A DNA stretch of 64,000 nt from Gracilariopsis chorda. Lineage: Eukaryota > Rhodophyta > Florideophyceae > Gracilariales > Gracilariaceae. Where the stretch lies: positions 372,001 to 436,000 of the forward strand of contig NBIV01000009.1 in the NCBI GenBank assembly GCA_003194525.1. The letters are read 5' to 3'. A program made the position numbers and the translations under genes. Below, in pieces: positions 23,169 through 34,874 of the stretch. How positions within the stretch are numbered: position 1 is the stretch's first letter; each line of letters begins with the position of its first letter. The notes under the pieces were generated by a model. It saw nothing but the letters and a program-made list of their open reading frames with translations, was not told the DNA's origin and did not search any database.

Positions 23169-24463
23169 ATGGATGCTGAGAAAGGGGCTTTTCTACTGCT
23201 CTACCCTTACGGTGAGACTAATGACCCGTACGATACAGCAACATATATTTCATCCAGAGATGCGAACAAACGAGACGAAAGAAGCCTAACATGGGCACAC
23301 CACTCTAAGCGAAGACTGTATACCCGTAGTGTTCTGCCGAAATATGGCATTCTTTTTCAGCAATGGTTACTTTGTACTAGCGCAAACATTTGAGACTTGA
23401 AACTGCGTTGCTTGGGAACAAAACAAATGAGAATCGTTGAAAAATGTGAGCTGCGGGGTGGAACCCATACCGGAACAGATGAACGTGGCCCTCCCGGTAC
23501 ACTCTTCTTCACAGATAATCACAAAAACTCTCTTGCGTACTGAAAACAAAAACCACTGGATGTGAATGCAATGGTCACTCCACTGGACTCCTCAAAGCTT
23601 CTCGTCAGAGTCGAAATGAACATAAAGCTAGAAGAGATGAAAAGGCTTAGTATGGACAACAACAACACCGGAGGATTTTCTCCACAGAGAGAAAGAAGCA
23701 TTACGTTTGATAGGCTGGATCTTATTGCAAGAGTTGTACAGCCAGTATGCAACGTAAATCATGAAGCATGAACAGAATAATTCAGAACAGCTCTTTGGCT
23801 TGAAATGCATTGGGGTTGCCACCAAACTTGTGATCTAGGACAGAAACGCTCCATATCATCATTTTCTTCTTTGTTTGGAGGGGGCTTAATTGAAGATCCA
23901 GAGATCATAGACACTTTGATCAAAGCCAAACTGTCTCATGGTGACTCGCCTGGAGATCAGAAACTCCGAAAACTTTTGCAGAAAATCAACATGCAGAGAC
24001 GTGCTCCATATTTCCGTGGTCGTACCTTTGACTTGAGGTGCCTATTAGGGTATGATGGACAAAGAATTGTTGCTTAAACAGCGATAAATGAGTATAAAAA
24101 CCGAGGGACCTATCGGGAAAGAATGACAGAAGAATGGAAGGGGTTCCGTGCAATCTGGATCTCAGAATAAAGTACAAGGGTCACATCAATGTTCGAAGAA
24201 CCCAAAGTGGCAGTGCTGTAGCATACCTGATGAATTATTCTGTGAAGAGTGCCAAAGAAGACGATTCGGTTGTATTTAATCGAATGGAAAGCCAATCAGG
24301 TGAACAGAGCCACATAACTCAGAATAAGATCAGGCCTTACATGAAAGCGAGAATGGTGAGCGCAGTTGAAGCTGCATGGACCCTCTTTGATGTCAGGGAT
24401 GTCCACAAAGCCCAAAGGTACAGGCACTTGACATACACGTCAATGGAGATTGACAGGTTTTGA
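23169..24463 (+). pseudogene. Helitron Rep (HUH nuclease) region
   Basis: LLLYPYGETNDPYD at 23,190-23,230 matches the LLFPYGE block that precedes the Rep domain in helitrons. Further frames follow at 23,562-23,771, 23,805-24,077 and 24,134-24,463. The last reads VAYLMNYSVKSAKEDD, then RMVSAVEAAWTLFDVRDVHK, equivalent to the Y-x-x-K-Y and SxxEAxW-x-L blocks after the catalytic tyrosines. I could not see an intact His-hydrophobic-His motif. It is degenerate, with several frame changes. Confidence 0.6.
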
Positions 24464-25194
24464 GTCGAAACATAACTCTGCCCAGACATCTGAATTCATC
24501 CCTACTGGAAAGATGTTTCAAACGTCCCTCCCGCTACATGGATTTGGACTAAATGGCATAGTACGAGACTGTGCTTGTATACGATAAGCTACCCCGGTCT
24601 GTAGCAGACTCTCAATCTACTAGGGTGTGATCAAGACAACGAATGTACTTCGTTCAACGATCCGAAAATGATCGAGTTGTGACTCGAATTTGATTTGCCT
24701 CTCCCGCAAGTCCGTTACTTTTCGCTATTTGATTATTGTTCATGAACTCTGCATTCAGCTCTTCGATGATCAGAAACGTGTTGGGAGCCAATCGTACTCA
24801 ACTTATAGAGAAGCCGCAGTAGCCTGTGGAATACATATCCATGGTGAAGAGTACGAAACAGCTTTTGATAAGGCAGTAGGTTACCATTCTACTGCTGCTG
24901 AGATGGTTTTATCGGTCGTCAAATCCTGTCAACGAGGGGTGAATCCTAAAACCGTGATTCAAGTGCACGAACGAGCTCTAACTGCAGAGAAAACCCAAGG
25001 AAGCAGAGCGAAGAAAATAAGAACTACGTCGAAGAATCATTGAAAGTTTAGGCAAAAATGGTGGCTAGCATATCAGAAGTAGTCCCTTCTTTTATTATAA
25101 TTTATCACAAGTTCATCTCAGAGAGAGCGAACTACAATTAGCAGAGGAAGGAGACGAAATTCGTCGCAGCTTTTCTTCAAGGTCCAGGCGAAGG

Positions 25195-26660
25195 TTGAAA
25201 GAGCGATATGATGATTTAGAAGAATGCCAGAAGCAAGTTTATGACAAAATAATGAGAGAGTCCGGAAGAATCAACACCTACGGAAGCGTTTTTTTCTTAA
25301 AAAGACGAGCGGGAACGGGGAAGACCTATCTCCTCTCTTTGCAGAGAGATATTGCTGAGCACAAAGTGCTACAAATGCAGATGACAGCCACGACAGGTAC
25401 TGCTGCTCATCTAGATGAAGATGGAAGAACTTTGCATAGTTTGGTTGGATTGAGAGTCGATGAGAACAAAGATTCGCAAGGTAGAGAGCGTCGGACACTT
25501 TCCAAGTACGGATAACGATGGCAGAGAGCAGAACGAATCCGGGAGACGGTTTTGCTGGTACTTGATAAACCATTTATATGCCCGAAAATGCTCTTTGAGA
25601 TTGTGAATACCGTAATGAGGGACCTAAGGAACTGAATGAAAGACTTTTGTGACATGATCGTAGTTATGGCCAGCGACGATATGCCACTGCTTCCAGTGGT
25701 ACCAAGAACCGGAACAGTGTCCGAAAGAGATGAACCAGTTCTTTTTATTTCAGTGAGTATCCAACGTGAGCTTCTATGGTACTTTGGCGAGCTTTCGGAC
25801 ACAGGATTCAAGGTTCTTAGCATTACAGAGCAGGTTCGTCAATAAGATGATCCCGTTTTTGACAAAGGAGTGCTCAGTCTTGGTCGTGTGGCTTTTGCGG
25901 CATCTCTAAGGATCCCAGTCCTGCTTACATCAGATATATACTAAGCATACAGCTTGCTCTGGAAATGGTTTTCAAGACGGAAGAAGGAATATGTCAAGCT
26001 CAACCGATTGATTGCTGCACCAACAAATCAATGAGCGGAGGGCCATAACTAGAATGCATTGGAGTACTTCCCGTGAAGGATGTTTGACTTGAAGTCTGCA
26101 CTGACAATCGATCCCAATCAAGGTCCAAACCGTGAAAAATTTCACACAAATAGTATTATTGGACCTGAACTGACGCATATTTACGTTTCAACTGGAATCC
26201 TGGACCATCATTTGAAACTGATATTGGGTACTCCTGTTATGGTGATTCGAAATGTACTTCATCCTCACTTCCTGAATGGAAAGATGTTCATTGTTACCAA
26301 CATTCCTCGCATAGAGATTCGGCGCTCGGCCATTACCGAACATGGAGAAGTTCAGGAAAGCTTTTTCCTGCACTGCATTGAATTCATCTTTGCGTTTGCA
26401 GATGTAAAAGTCAAACTTTGACAGTTTCCCATCAGATCGGCATTTGCACCAACTTTGCATAACACGCAAAGACAAACGCTGAAAAAATTGATAATGGACT
26501 TTCGATCAACCTTTCACTCGCCAGCTCAGATCTATGCTGAACTTTCGCGAGTGAGAACATCTGATGATGTGTTACAGCTTCATAATGAAAAGACACGCCT
26601 CCAAATGCGCACAATTTCCATCCAATGCCGGTAAGCATCAAAAAAACCTGTCTCACAAGA
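25195..26660 (+). pseudogene. Helitron PIF1-like helicase region
   Basis: The frame 25,195-25,515 reads LEECQKQVYDKIM, then RAGTGKTYLL (Walker A, residues 38-46) and ATTGTAAHLDEDGRTLHSL (motif Ia). The Walker B region lies near 25,550-25,600 (LVLDKPF-like). Later come ILGTPVMVIRNVLHPHFLNG (26,222-26,281) and RSAFAPTLHNTQRQTL with YAELSRVRTSDDV (about 26,430-26,570), the standard C-terminal motifs of helitron helicases. In vivo this SF1B helicase would unwind donor DNA 5' to 3' during rolling-circle transposition. Stops and frame changes, for instance at 25,513 and 25,843, make it a pseudogene. Confidence 0.8.
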
Positions 26661-26775
26661 AGCTGTAGACTTTGTAAAGGGGGTTCTTTAATTCGACTTA
26701 GTTTCCATTCTGCGTAACCCAAAATTTTTGGGGATATATTATGGAAACTCTCGGCCGCATCGCAAAGCGCTGCAT

Positions 26776-26805
26776 GTGGCCGTAGGCCACTTCTCCTTTT
26801 GCTAA
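26776..26805 (+). repeat. Helitron 3' terminus: hairpin plus CTAA
   Basis: GTGGCC (26,776-26,781) and GGCCAC (26,785-26,790) pair around GTA. CTAA follows eleven bases later at 26,802-26,805. A GC-rich hairpin 10-12 nt before CTRR is the hallmark of Helitron 3' ends. The base after CTAA is C and not the usual T, so the precise end could lie a few bases further on. Confidence 0.65.
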
Positions 26806-27736
26806 CTCTAAAGATTAATGAAGCTTGCTTTGACACTAAAACATATGTGATAGACTTGATACTATTTGACTTAATCTTAGGCAAGTCATGGTTATGAGAA
26901 ATAAATACTCTTATATATTTGAAGTTAAACCATGTGCTCATTATTTTGGAAGGTAAGAAAATTATTCTGGACGTAGACTCTGGGAGATATGACGCTATGT
27001 CCCTACCGACATTCGTAGTTACCAGTAGTGAATTCGTTAAGCATGTAAGGAAATATAAATCTATGATATATCATGTTGTTGAGAAGGCCAGTCGAGACAA
27101 GTCTAAGTCTGAGACTAAAATAAAATTAAGGTTTAGACAAAGCTTTACGTTAAAGTCAAAGAGTGGATAAAATTTGCTTAAGAGTACAAGTATCATTGAG
27201 GTAAAACAGCTGTTAAACAATTATGAAGATATCTTCCTGGAGAAGCTACCAAGAGAATTACCTCCTCATAAAGAACTGGAAGTGGGGATAGATCTCGAGG
27301 AAAGAGCAAGCCCTATCTGGAAACAATTTATAAGGTGTCAGAGGTGGAGGTACAAGAAATGAGAAAGCACCTTGCAGTGCTACTGGTTGTGGTTTCATAA
27401 TACCAAGTGTTAGTTCTTGGGGAAGCACCGCTCGTTTTATTAAAAAGAAAGATAGAGGGCTAAGAGTGTCCATTGATTATCGTGTGCTTAACAAGCATAC
27501 GATAAAATATCAAATACCATTACTAAGAGTTGATGAAATTTGGAGCCAAATGGGAGGGGCAAAAGTATTCTCTACCGTTGATCTCAGAACAGAATATAAT
27601 CAAATGAGAATAAGAGAAAGTAATAGAGAGAAACCAGCCTTCCGAACTAGAGATGGTTGGTTTGAATATCCAATTACACAGTTTGGTGTTACTGGAGCCC
27701 CGAATACTTTCAAGCATACATGACTATTCTTCTCAG
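26806..27736 (+). mobile_element. Gypsy-C protease end and RT first half
   Basis: Protease-end coding resumes (DLILFDLILGKSWL near 26,850-26,890). A linker follows, and the RT then runs from about 27,420 with VSIDYRVLNKHTIKYQIP and VFSTVDLRTEYNQMR, ending at the solo LTR inserted at 27,742. A second copy of the 27,425-27,736 segment lies at 61,940-62,250. It is broken. Confidence 0.75.
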
Positions 27737-27741
27737 GAAAC

Positions 27742-28700
27742 TGTAGCGTACTGGGGTTTGCCATTCTATAGAGACCAGAGGCCTTGCTTTTACAGTGCAG
27801 CCGCACTGTTAATTTACAGGGCGGTGCCCTGACAAGCGTACAATTGTACAATTATTTATTTCACTTATTAGAGTTGACTAGCTTTACGAAAGCTCTTGTA
27901 GGGCCAGGCTATATCTGTGTGCAGCACACTCCAGCTTGTAAGTAAAGTACGCTGGCCTTATGGAGGCTTCCGAAATCCAGTTCTGTTACGGAAACCGCAA
28001 GTCCTTCCGGACTTACTCCGGTGTTGAAGCCGACAATACGGGCTATAGCCTCGGCAACTATAGTCGAGGTCCACCTTGTGGTCATCACTTGCCCAGTATT
28101 ACCCATTTCGTACTCGTTGCTACCGACCTTTGGCCGCTGGTGGTGCACGTTGCGCTCTTGCTTAGCCTGTTAGGCTACCGGCAACCCTGCCGTCTAAGTA
28201 GACAGCCGAACTGTTGTATCGAACGCAATAATTAGATGCCGACGCAAACCCCAGTTAGTGAGCATTGCCCACTTTCAGTGCCAGACGGCGCAGGCGTAGC
28301 ATATATACACATCTGGGCTCTGGCGCAATTTCAGGGATACTCGGCTCTCCTGTTGTCACCCATTGGGTGTTCATTGAAGCGTTGTACACGATGCAAGCGT
28401 AGGTCCTCGTCCGGGCGCTTGCCCAATCTCCGGGATATGCGCATGTTCCCTGTTGCTACGCGAAGTTCCTGGTAGACCGATAGGTCTCTTGTCGAATCCG
28501 ACACGTTTGTTGTACTTCTATTGTACGCTTGTCCCTTTGGGAGCTGTGGGCATCGCCCACTACACGTACTTCCGTTAAAAACATAGAACCGATATCGGGA
28601 TTCGAACTATTCTCGGCCTGGTAGGCTCCTCCTGCTACGTTCTGCCTGCTGCTAGCTGCGCTGATAGCGGCTGGTCTCCACTGCATCACATTGCGCTACA
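27742..28700. mobile_element. Solo LTR of a fourth family (LTR-D, 959 bp), TSD GAAAC
   Basis: It begins TGTAGCG and ends CGCTACA, with a 5-bp duplication GAAAC at 27,737-27,741 and 28,701-28,705. No internal coding is recognised, so it is read as a solo LTR left by recombination. It splits the RT of Gypsy-C; RT-like sequence resumes right after at 28,706. The first roughly 350 bp recur at 62,256-62,715 after the same RT segment and the same GAAAC. Confidence 0.85.
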
Positions 28701-28705
28701 GAAAC

Positions 28706-29560
28706 ATCTTGACGAGTTCGTATTAGTTATAGGTGGATGCCATACTAATACATTGTAAAACCAAAGAAGAACATCTTAGACATCTCGAACAAGTATTTGA
28801 GATTCTAAGGAAGAATAAACCACATTTCATATTGTCAAAATGTAAGTTTATGGTGCGAACTTCATCGATTACGTAGGACATATAATAACAACAGAAGGAC
28901 TTAAAGTCAACGTATAGAAAACAGAAGCCATAATGAATTGGAAAATTCCTACGAGAATAAAAGAGCTTCAACGGTTTTTAGGATCGTGAAATCATTACAG
29001 AAGGTTTCTGAAGGAATTTTAAAAAATTGTCTGACCTTTCACGAACGCAACTAAGAATACGAATTCTTTTATGTAGAGCTCAAAAGAAAATGGTTCATTT
29101 CAACAACTGAAAGATGCATTAAGGACTAATCAACTTCAAAGATGTGGATGTCCATCACTACGCTATGAGTTGGCTGCAGACGCATTTCAGACAGCATTTG
29201 GTGCAGTACTATGACAATCAGAAAATGTATTAATAGAACCGTTGCTTTTGCTTCAAGAAAACATCCGCAACTGAGCAAGGATACTGTGCACATAAGAGAG
29301 AACTACTGGGTATTGTCTATGCATTAGAAACATGGCCATCATATTTGCATGGAGCCAAATTCATATTATATATTGGTCACCATTCTTTTAAATACTTAGA
29401 AAACAAAAAGATTTTATCCAGAAAACAAGCAAGATGGGTTGCGTTTATGCATGAATTTGATTGTGAGATCAAATACGTTAAATGCAGTTCAAATAAAGTT
29501 GCCGATGCATTATCAGGAAAATAAAAAGAAATACCGCGATTATCAGATGCTTTTATAAAG
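28706..29560 (+). mobile_element. Gypsy-C RT second half and RNase H
   Basis: RT sequence resumes directly after the GAAAC repeat. RNase H-like sequence follows at about 29,150-29,520, including a block near 29,440-29,520 reading HEFDCEIKYVKCSSNKVADA, the conserved end of Gypsy RNase H. It is broken. Confidence 0.7.
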
Positions 29561-30051
29561 AAACTGATGAATATAACAACAACTCAAGTACAAGAAAACG
29601 TATCAACAAGACTAATTACAGATTATACGCAAGAAGATTTCTATAAAAATGTAATGGATAATCCCAAAGAACCATGTAGCAAAAGAAATCATAGACAATA
29701 CCTTGAAAATCGTCTATGTATTCCAAAAAGGAAATTATGAGACCCAATTCTATATGATTGTCACACGTCTAGACTCGGCGCCGATAGAAGATCACAAAAA
29801 AATATTGTCTCGATTAGAAGATCCTATTTCTTGCCAAAGATAAATATGGAGAGTTAGGAATACATTAAAATGTGGTATGGATGTCAAACTTCTTAACGTA
29901 GTAATCATCGATCTCGAGAACTGCTAGGACCATTTCTCCTTCCAGCAAAAAGTGTCACGTTCTTTCAATAAATTTTATATTCGATTTCCCAATAAAATTA
30001 AAAACAAAATGTGTTCAATATTGGCAGTTGTAGGCAAACTATCAAAGAGAA

Positions 30052-30993
30052 TGTCGAGCTATGCGTGCAAGCATACCCTCTAGGCGAGGTGTATCATAAA
30101 TGATTCAATACCGACGTGGCATCGGTTCAACTCAGGTATGGCTGGACCCTTGGAAATACTGGGTGAAATTCGATATGAATTTTAATTGGTATTTTTGGAA
30201 CCTTCGTGGTTTCTGTGGTATCTGGAACAGATGGACGAGTGGCGAACATGCGGATATTATTCACGATTGGCATGATTCACACGTGTCGTGTTGCTCCGTG
30301 GCTGGTAGTGCCGCCAAGTGACAGAAGAGTGTGGACCACAAGTGTGGCACACTACAGTAGTAGTATTCTTAGTTTATGGTGACCCAATAGTACTTAAAGG
30401 AGGACGGCCTTGCCGTTTCACACTTAAGTAAAGACAAGCTCTGACTCGGCTCTGAGTTTATCGCCTGCACGAAGTGACCAACTCCTGCTGGGGTTTCACC
30501 ACGTTTGGTCTCGTTATACTCACCGGCACAGTATCATCGAAGACCGCTGATCTGTCTTACCACGTGGGTCTGCCCAGTGTTCACTGTTTTTCCCGTTTTG
30601 GTTACTTTCTATTGTCAGAACATATAGCCGTTCGACTCAGTATTGAGTTTTGCCGTGCTGGCTAAACAAGCAACACCCCCCACCCCCGAGTCTCTGTTTG
30701 CTTTCTGCATGCCCTGTCGGGTTGTACCTTTCTTCTTGGTTTCTACCGTTATTCTCCTTCCCTGTCTGGATTCTCTGCGGACCAGAACACCGTTCACACA
30801 GACTTGTGCACTACGTTGACAAGCCGGTAATCCGATTCTCGGTATCACCTCTGTCTGTATAGCCAGAAGCCACCTTGGTTTTTACACCCGAACACCGTGT
30901 GGTATGGATGTCCATTTCGTTGCGCCTACCTCACAAGAGAGCAAGGCTGCGAACACTTTGGGAGGAGTTCCAGCCTAGGGATATTGCTCCACA
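30052..30993 (+). mobile_element. Gypsy-A solo LTR, TSD GAGAA (942 bp)
   Basis: It starts TGTCGAG and ends GCTCCACA, flanked by GAGAA at 30,047-30,051 and 30,994-30,998. It is the same family and orientation as 14,228-15,168 and nearly the same length. It interrupts the integrase of Gypsy-C. A perfect 5-bp duplication fits a Ty3/Gypsy integrase. Confidence 0.9.
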
Positions 30994-31559
30994 GAGAACA
31001 CATTTCATACCAATGAAATCCGACGTAAATGCAAAAGATAGAGCAAAGGTATTATGTACAGAAGTTTATACACAGCATGAAATACCACGAAAAGTACAAT
31101 CAGACCGAGATTCAAGATTTATGGGAAGTTCCTGGAACCAGTTAATGTGAACCCTGAAAGATAATCTTAACTCATCTACGGCATTTCCTCCGCAAACCGA
31201 TGTTCGAGCAGAACGATGTTTCAGAACTTTAGGAGAAATGTTTCGATGGTTCATTAGAAACTCTCAAGAGATTAGGACACCTATCTTCTTGGACTGGTAT
31301 TTGAATACAACAAGCAGAAAAGTGAAGCAAAAAAGATGACTCATTCTTCCAGGAAACTCGGCAACATCCCGTCCATATCACAGACATCTTACATCATGAG
31401 GAAACTCCAACAACAGTCAAAGCCACGGACAATTTCTTGGAACGAATCAAGTACGTCACCAATATTGCAAAGTCAGCTGAAAGAGCAAGTAATCTAAGAA
31501 TGATAGAGAACACAGACAAGAAACAAAAAAAATAAATCTTCAAAGAAGAACATAAAGTG

Positions 31560-32507
31560 TGTAGAGGAACGCGTATGCGTATGCCCTCTAGGCGAGTTCG
31601 ATCATGAATGATTCAGTGCCGACGTGGCATCGGTTCAACTCAGGTGTGAATGGACCCTCGGAAATTTTGGGTGAAACTCGATACAAATTCTATTTGGTGC
31701 TTTTGGAACCTTCATGGGTGATTTCTATAATATCTGATATAAGTGGAGGCATAGTAAGCGTATGGACATTATTTATGACTGGCATGATTCACACGTGTTG
31801 TGGTGCGCCTGCCCGGCCATGCCCGGCCATGCGTCTCATTGAAAGAAATGTGTGGAACACACCTGTGGCACACTACAGTAGTTTCATTATTAATTTTATC
31901 CTGACCCTATACTACTTAATGGAGGACGGCCCTGCCATTTCACCCTGAAGAAAAGTCAAGCTGTGACCCGGCTCTGAGTTTTCGCCCGCGCGAAGTGAGT
32001 AACTTTCTCTTGGAGTCTCACCGCGTTCGGCCTGGTTACATTCACCTGCACAGTATCATGTAGGACCATTGATCTGTCTCACCCGCTACTTTTCCCAGTG
32101 TTCACTGTGTTAACGGTTTAAGTTACTTTTTAATGTGGCCAAAAATAGCCGTTTGACTCAATATTGCGTTTTGCAATGCTGGATGAATAAGCCACACCCC
32201 AACCGCCGGGTTTCTCTCGGCTTTCCCCACGACCCGCCGGGTTTTACTCTTTTCTTTCGTATCTTCCCCCCTCCGCCTTACTTTGCTTTGGATTCTCTGT
32301 GGAGCAGAACACAGCTTACATGGACCTGTGCACTACGTTGAACAGCTTGTAACCCGATTCTCGGTAACAACCCCGTTGGTATAGCCTGAACCCACCTTGG
32401 GTTTACACCCGAACGTGCGGTTTGGAAGGCCCTGTCGCTGTGTATACCTCGCAAGAGAGGAAGGCTACGAACGGCTTGGGAAAATCTCCTGCCTAGGGTT
32501 AGTGCTC
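31560..32507 (+). mobile_element. Gypsy-A solo LTR, second copy in Gypsy-C integrase
   Basis: It starts TGTAGAGG, shares the GACGTGGCATCGGTTCAACT and downstream blocks with the copy at 30,052, and ends near 32,507. Integrase-tail coding of Gypsy-C continues on both sides. The right end and its target duplication are less clear than for the 30,052 copy. A small internal duplication (GCCCGGCCAT twice) is at about 31,810-31,830. Confidence 0.8.
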
Positions 32508-33701
32508 TGTGGAACGCAAAATTTAAACTTAAAGTCAAGTAAAGTCAAAGTGCTTTCTCCCATGTTCTTAGGAACTTATTCATTCAAGAAAGTGTTTGCA
32601 ACGTCCAGAACCTTTGAACTGGAGTCACCGAAAGAGTTCAAACAACTTCATCCTACCTATATCGTTAGTGAAGTGATTTATTGAGAAAGAAAACTCCAAG
32701 TAAATTAAAGAGCAAGTGCAAAGAAAACACTTCTTCCAAAAAGAGGACACCAGTATTGATCAGGTATTAAACCACCACATTCAAAAGAGAATGCTGGAGT
32801 ACTTTGTGCAATATAAAACGCGAGACGATACTGAGATCTTCTGGGTTGATAGTCACAATATCATTACTACCTTCAATCCACAGATTATGGAAAATTACAA
32901 ATCCAAACTTATTGCAAATCATGGGCCTTCACATTTATTTATTTACTAGTACTTTAAGTAACTTATTGCTTGGGTTCGTTATGGCCGAAACATCTGTTAG
33001 GCGTTTTAGAGAAAAATATGTTAATTTCACCACCACCCCGGTTATATTTAGAATTAGATGCACAACTTTTTTGGAGTATTATTAAATCGTTAGACCATTT
33101 AGTGGGACTAAAGAGCAGTTTAAAATACTTGGAATGTCTTGAAACAAATTCAACCAGCTCTATTACTTACAATTAATGGCAAAATCGTAGACTTTTTGGT
33201 ACTTCACTACTCCCTGGCAGGTGAGAAATTAAGGCACATAAAAAAGACGAATAAACTTAAGCCAAGAATTTAAACAGCATTGTCAAAATTGGGAAGCAAT
33301 CAACCATTTCATAATGATATTTTCTCGCAAAACGATCCTCTTATCTTCATGTATCCATACAACAATTCGTAAACCTTAGAAATGGACAGAGCAGATATGT
33401 TTAAGATGAATAAGGATTTTATGGGGAAGAAACTGTTATGAAATCATGAAACTGAACAAATAGATGCATGCATAAATGTTTCAAACTAGAATAAACAGAA
33501 AGTTTTAGACGACACTGCTTGAATTTTAGACAGAATTGTTTGAGTTTAAAAATATAATGATAGCTAGACATAATAAGCATCAACAATAATCGTTTACTGA
33601 GGGTTTAGCATTATTTGGAGTGCTAGTTAGGGAGAATATTGGTGATGCAACCCCCCGTGTTTCTCTTTCTTTGTTCCTTGTCGGTCGCGAAGTTGGTAGA
33701 G

Positions 33702-33722
33702 TGTTCCAGCACTGCTGGAACA
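33702..33722. repeat. 21-bp palindrome at the left end of the 33.7-kb insertion
   Basis: TGTTCCAGCA at 33,702-33,711 and TGCTGGAACA at 33,713-33,722 are exact reverse complements around one C. It straddles the target repeat and the first bases of the inserted unit. A related GTGGAGTGCTCCAACA follows at 33,728-33,743. Confidence 0.8.
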
Positions 33723-34756
33723 CACGTGTGGAGTGCTCCAACAGTGTCTAGAGCCTTTTAAGCTTCGCTGGCCCAGCATTACCACTGTATTTCGGTGATG
33801 CAGGCGCCAGTTGCTAAATTAATATTGGTTAGTGTGCAGCTCCAGAGGCTTCTGGAAGCCAATGGAGTAACCTACACGCACACATGAGTACTTATAAAGC
33901 ATTATTGCGTTCTTTTGTTGTTTTGCACGCTCTTTGACTCTACAAAAGGCCGAGTTGTGTCTCGGATTTTAGTCCGGACTCCTCTAAAGAACCTAATCTC
34001 CACGTCCTCACCTCCATAACTGTCTCGACTTTTACTATCAACCATCAACTCCCAACCGCATTTAGTAAAACGCTCGTCGCTTTATGCATACTTTGAGTGG
34101 GTCATTACCCTGTCTGAGACCAGTTGACGTGCCCTTGGCTTAGACCAGAGACGGTTAGTGTGTATTAAAAACGTTTTTGTCATCTGTGAGCTCCAACGAG
34201 CGCTCTGTTTGGATACCGGTGACAGTGCAAAGACCTGGTGGATTCCGAACGGAAGTGTTTGATGGGACGCTGTCTGCAGGCGACTGGCCGTGCATCCTCT
34301 CCTGCAAAGGGTCAGATTAGATATAAAATGAAAGCATATATCGCTATTAGTAGTCAATTTTTGGAAGCTGTGTACATATTGTACGCAATTGCTTCTGTCA
34401 GGTGCAGAATTACGTAGGCTACAGAAATCACTTGACATCTGGAGTTTCTTACCGAAAGCCAGGAGTCTGAGTCGTAGTTACCTTTTAAATAATATTTAGG
34501 TTTCGTGACCTTGCAGAAAGTAATAAAAAGAATTTCTTTGGATTTGGACTTGTCCTCTTGTTTTTTGGTTGTTTTTATTGTTGCAGGTTGAGTTCTTTTG
34601 GTCTCTGCATTGGTTGTTTGTTTGATCTTTTGTTCGTGTCGTTTATTTTTTTGGGGGCTTTGAGCTACAAGGAACACCTTTTTTAGGCTAATTTTTCATT
34701 TATTCTGGCCCCCTGTGTCACCGTCTCGTGATGGCGCCCACATTCCTCAAGCCATT
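33704..34756. mobile_element. Unknown 1.05-kb insertion, 7-bp flanking repeat TAGAGTG
   Basis: TAGAGTG occurs at 33,697-33,703 and 34,757-34,763. Sequence left of the first copy and right of the second aligns to the uninterrupted 5' LTR near 18,370-18,400, so the insertion is supported by an empty-site comparison within the window. The unit has no obvious terminal inverted repeats, no LTR-like TG...CA ends, and no recognised protein. Its right third is T-rich on the plus strand. A 7-8 bp duplication would suit a hAT-type non-autonomous element or a retroposed sequence, but neither is shown. Confidence 0.55.
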
Positions 34757-34874
34757 TAGAGTGGTTTCCAGGGTTAAGAAGTATCTGCCCACCAAGGTTC
34801 AAAAGAAAGACCCTTTTTTTAATTTTCTGTGTATGCGCTACAGCAGTAAGTGCTTACAGGCCAAAATTGCTACA

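Larger units (their letters stand above)
20630..26805 (+). mobile_element. Helitron inserted in Gypsy-C protease
   Basis: This is a rolling-circle DNA transposon encoding a RepHel protein. Support comes from an N-terminal zinc-finger/helitron-like region (22.3-22.7 kb), Rep-like pieces (23.1-24.5 kb), a PIF1-type helicase (25.2-26.6 kb), and a 3' end consisting of a hairpin at 26,776-26,790, eleven bases, then CTAA at 26,802-26,805. The left end is only approximate (20.6 kb), placed where the protease coding of Gypsy-C stops. Gypsy-C coding resumes just after the CTAA. The reading frame changes many times, so it is not autonomous now. No terminal inverted repeats or target duplication are expected for this class, and none are seen. 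Confidence 0.75.
29561..32970 (+). mobile_element. Gypsy-C integrase, split by two solo LTRs
   Basis: The integrase zinc-finger region is around 29,700-30,000. The catalytic core resumes at 30,999-31,550 (FIPMKSDVNAKDRAKV, then VQSDRDSRFMGSSWN). The C-terminal part follows the second LTR (VLSPMFLGTYSF near 32,550-32,590), and a chromodomain-like stretch lies near 32,750-32,960. Two Gypsy-A solo LTRs interrupt it. It is a broken fossil. Confidence 0.7.
18147..34874 (+). mobile_element. Gypsy-C, old Ty3/Gypsy element opened by five insertions
   Basis: The outer boundaries are two related LTRs (18,147-18,495 and 33,434-34,874, the latter containing an insertion). Between them lie, in order, gag, protease, RT, RNase H and integrase on the plus strand, each recognisable but broken many times. 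Inserted into it are a Helitron (about 20,630-26,805), a solo LTR at 27,742, solo LTRs of Gypsy-A type at 30,052 and 31,560, and a 1.05-kb unit inside the 3' LTR. Without the insertions the element would be about 6.6 kb, normal for the family. The LTR pair is strongly diverged by eye, so it is the oldest well-delimited element here. Confidence 0.75.
33434..34874 (+). mobile_element. Gypsy-C 3' LTR with an inserted unit
   Basis: A purine-rich ATGGGGAAGAAAC precedes TGTTATG at 33,434. The homologous parts to the 5' LTR are 33,434-33,703 and 34,757-34,874. The intervening unit is listed separately. The LTR ends GCTACA at 34,874. Confidence 0.6.

Noticed and set aside
26432-26941. 169-codon minus-strand ORF
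   Set aside because: It is opposite the Helitron helicase C-terminal motifs and the Gypsy-C protease end, and has no protein-like pattern; a shadow frame.
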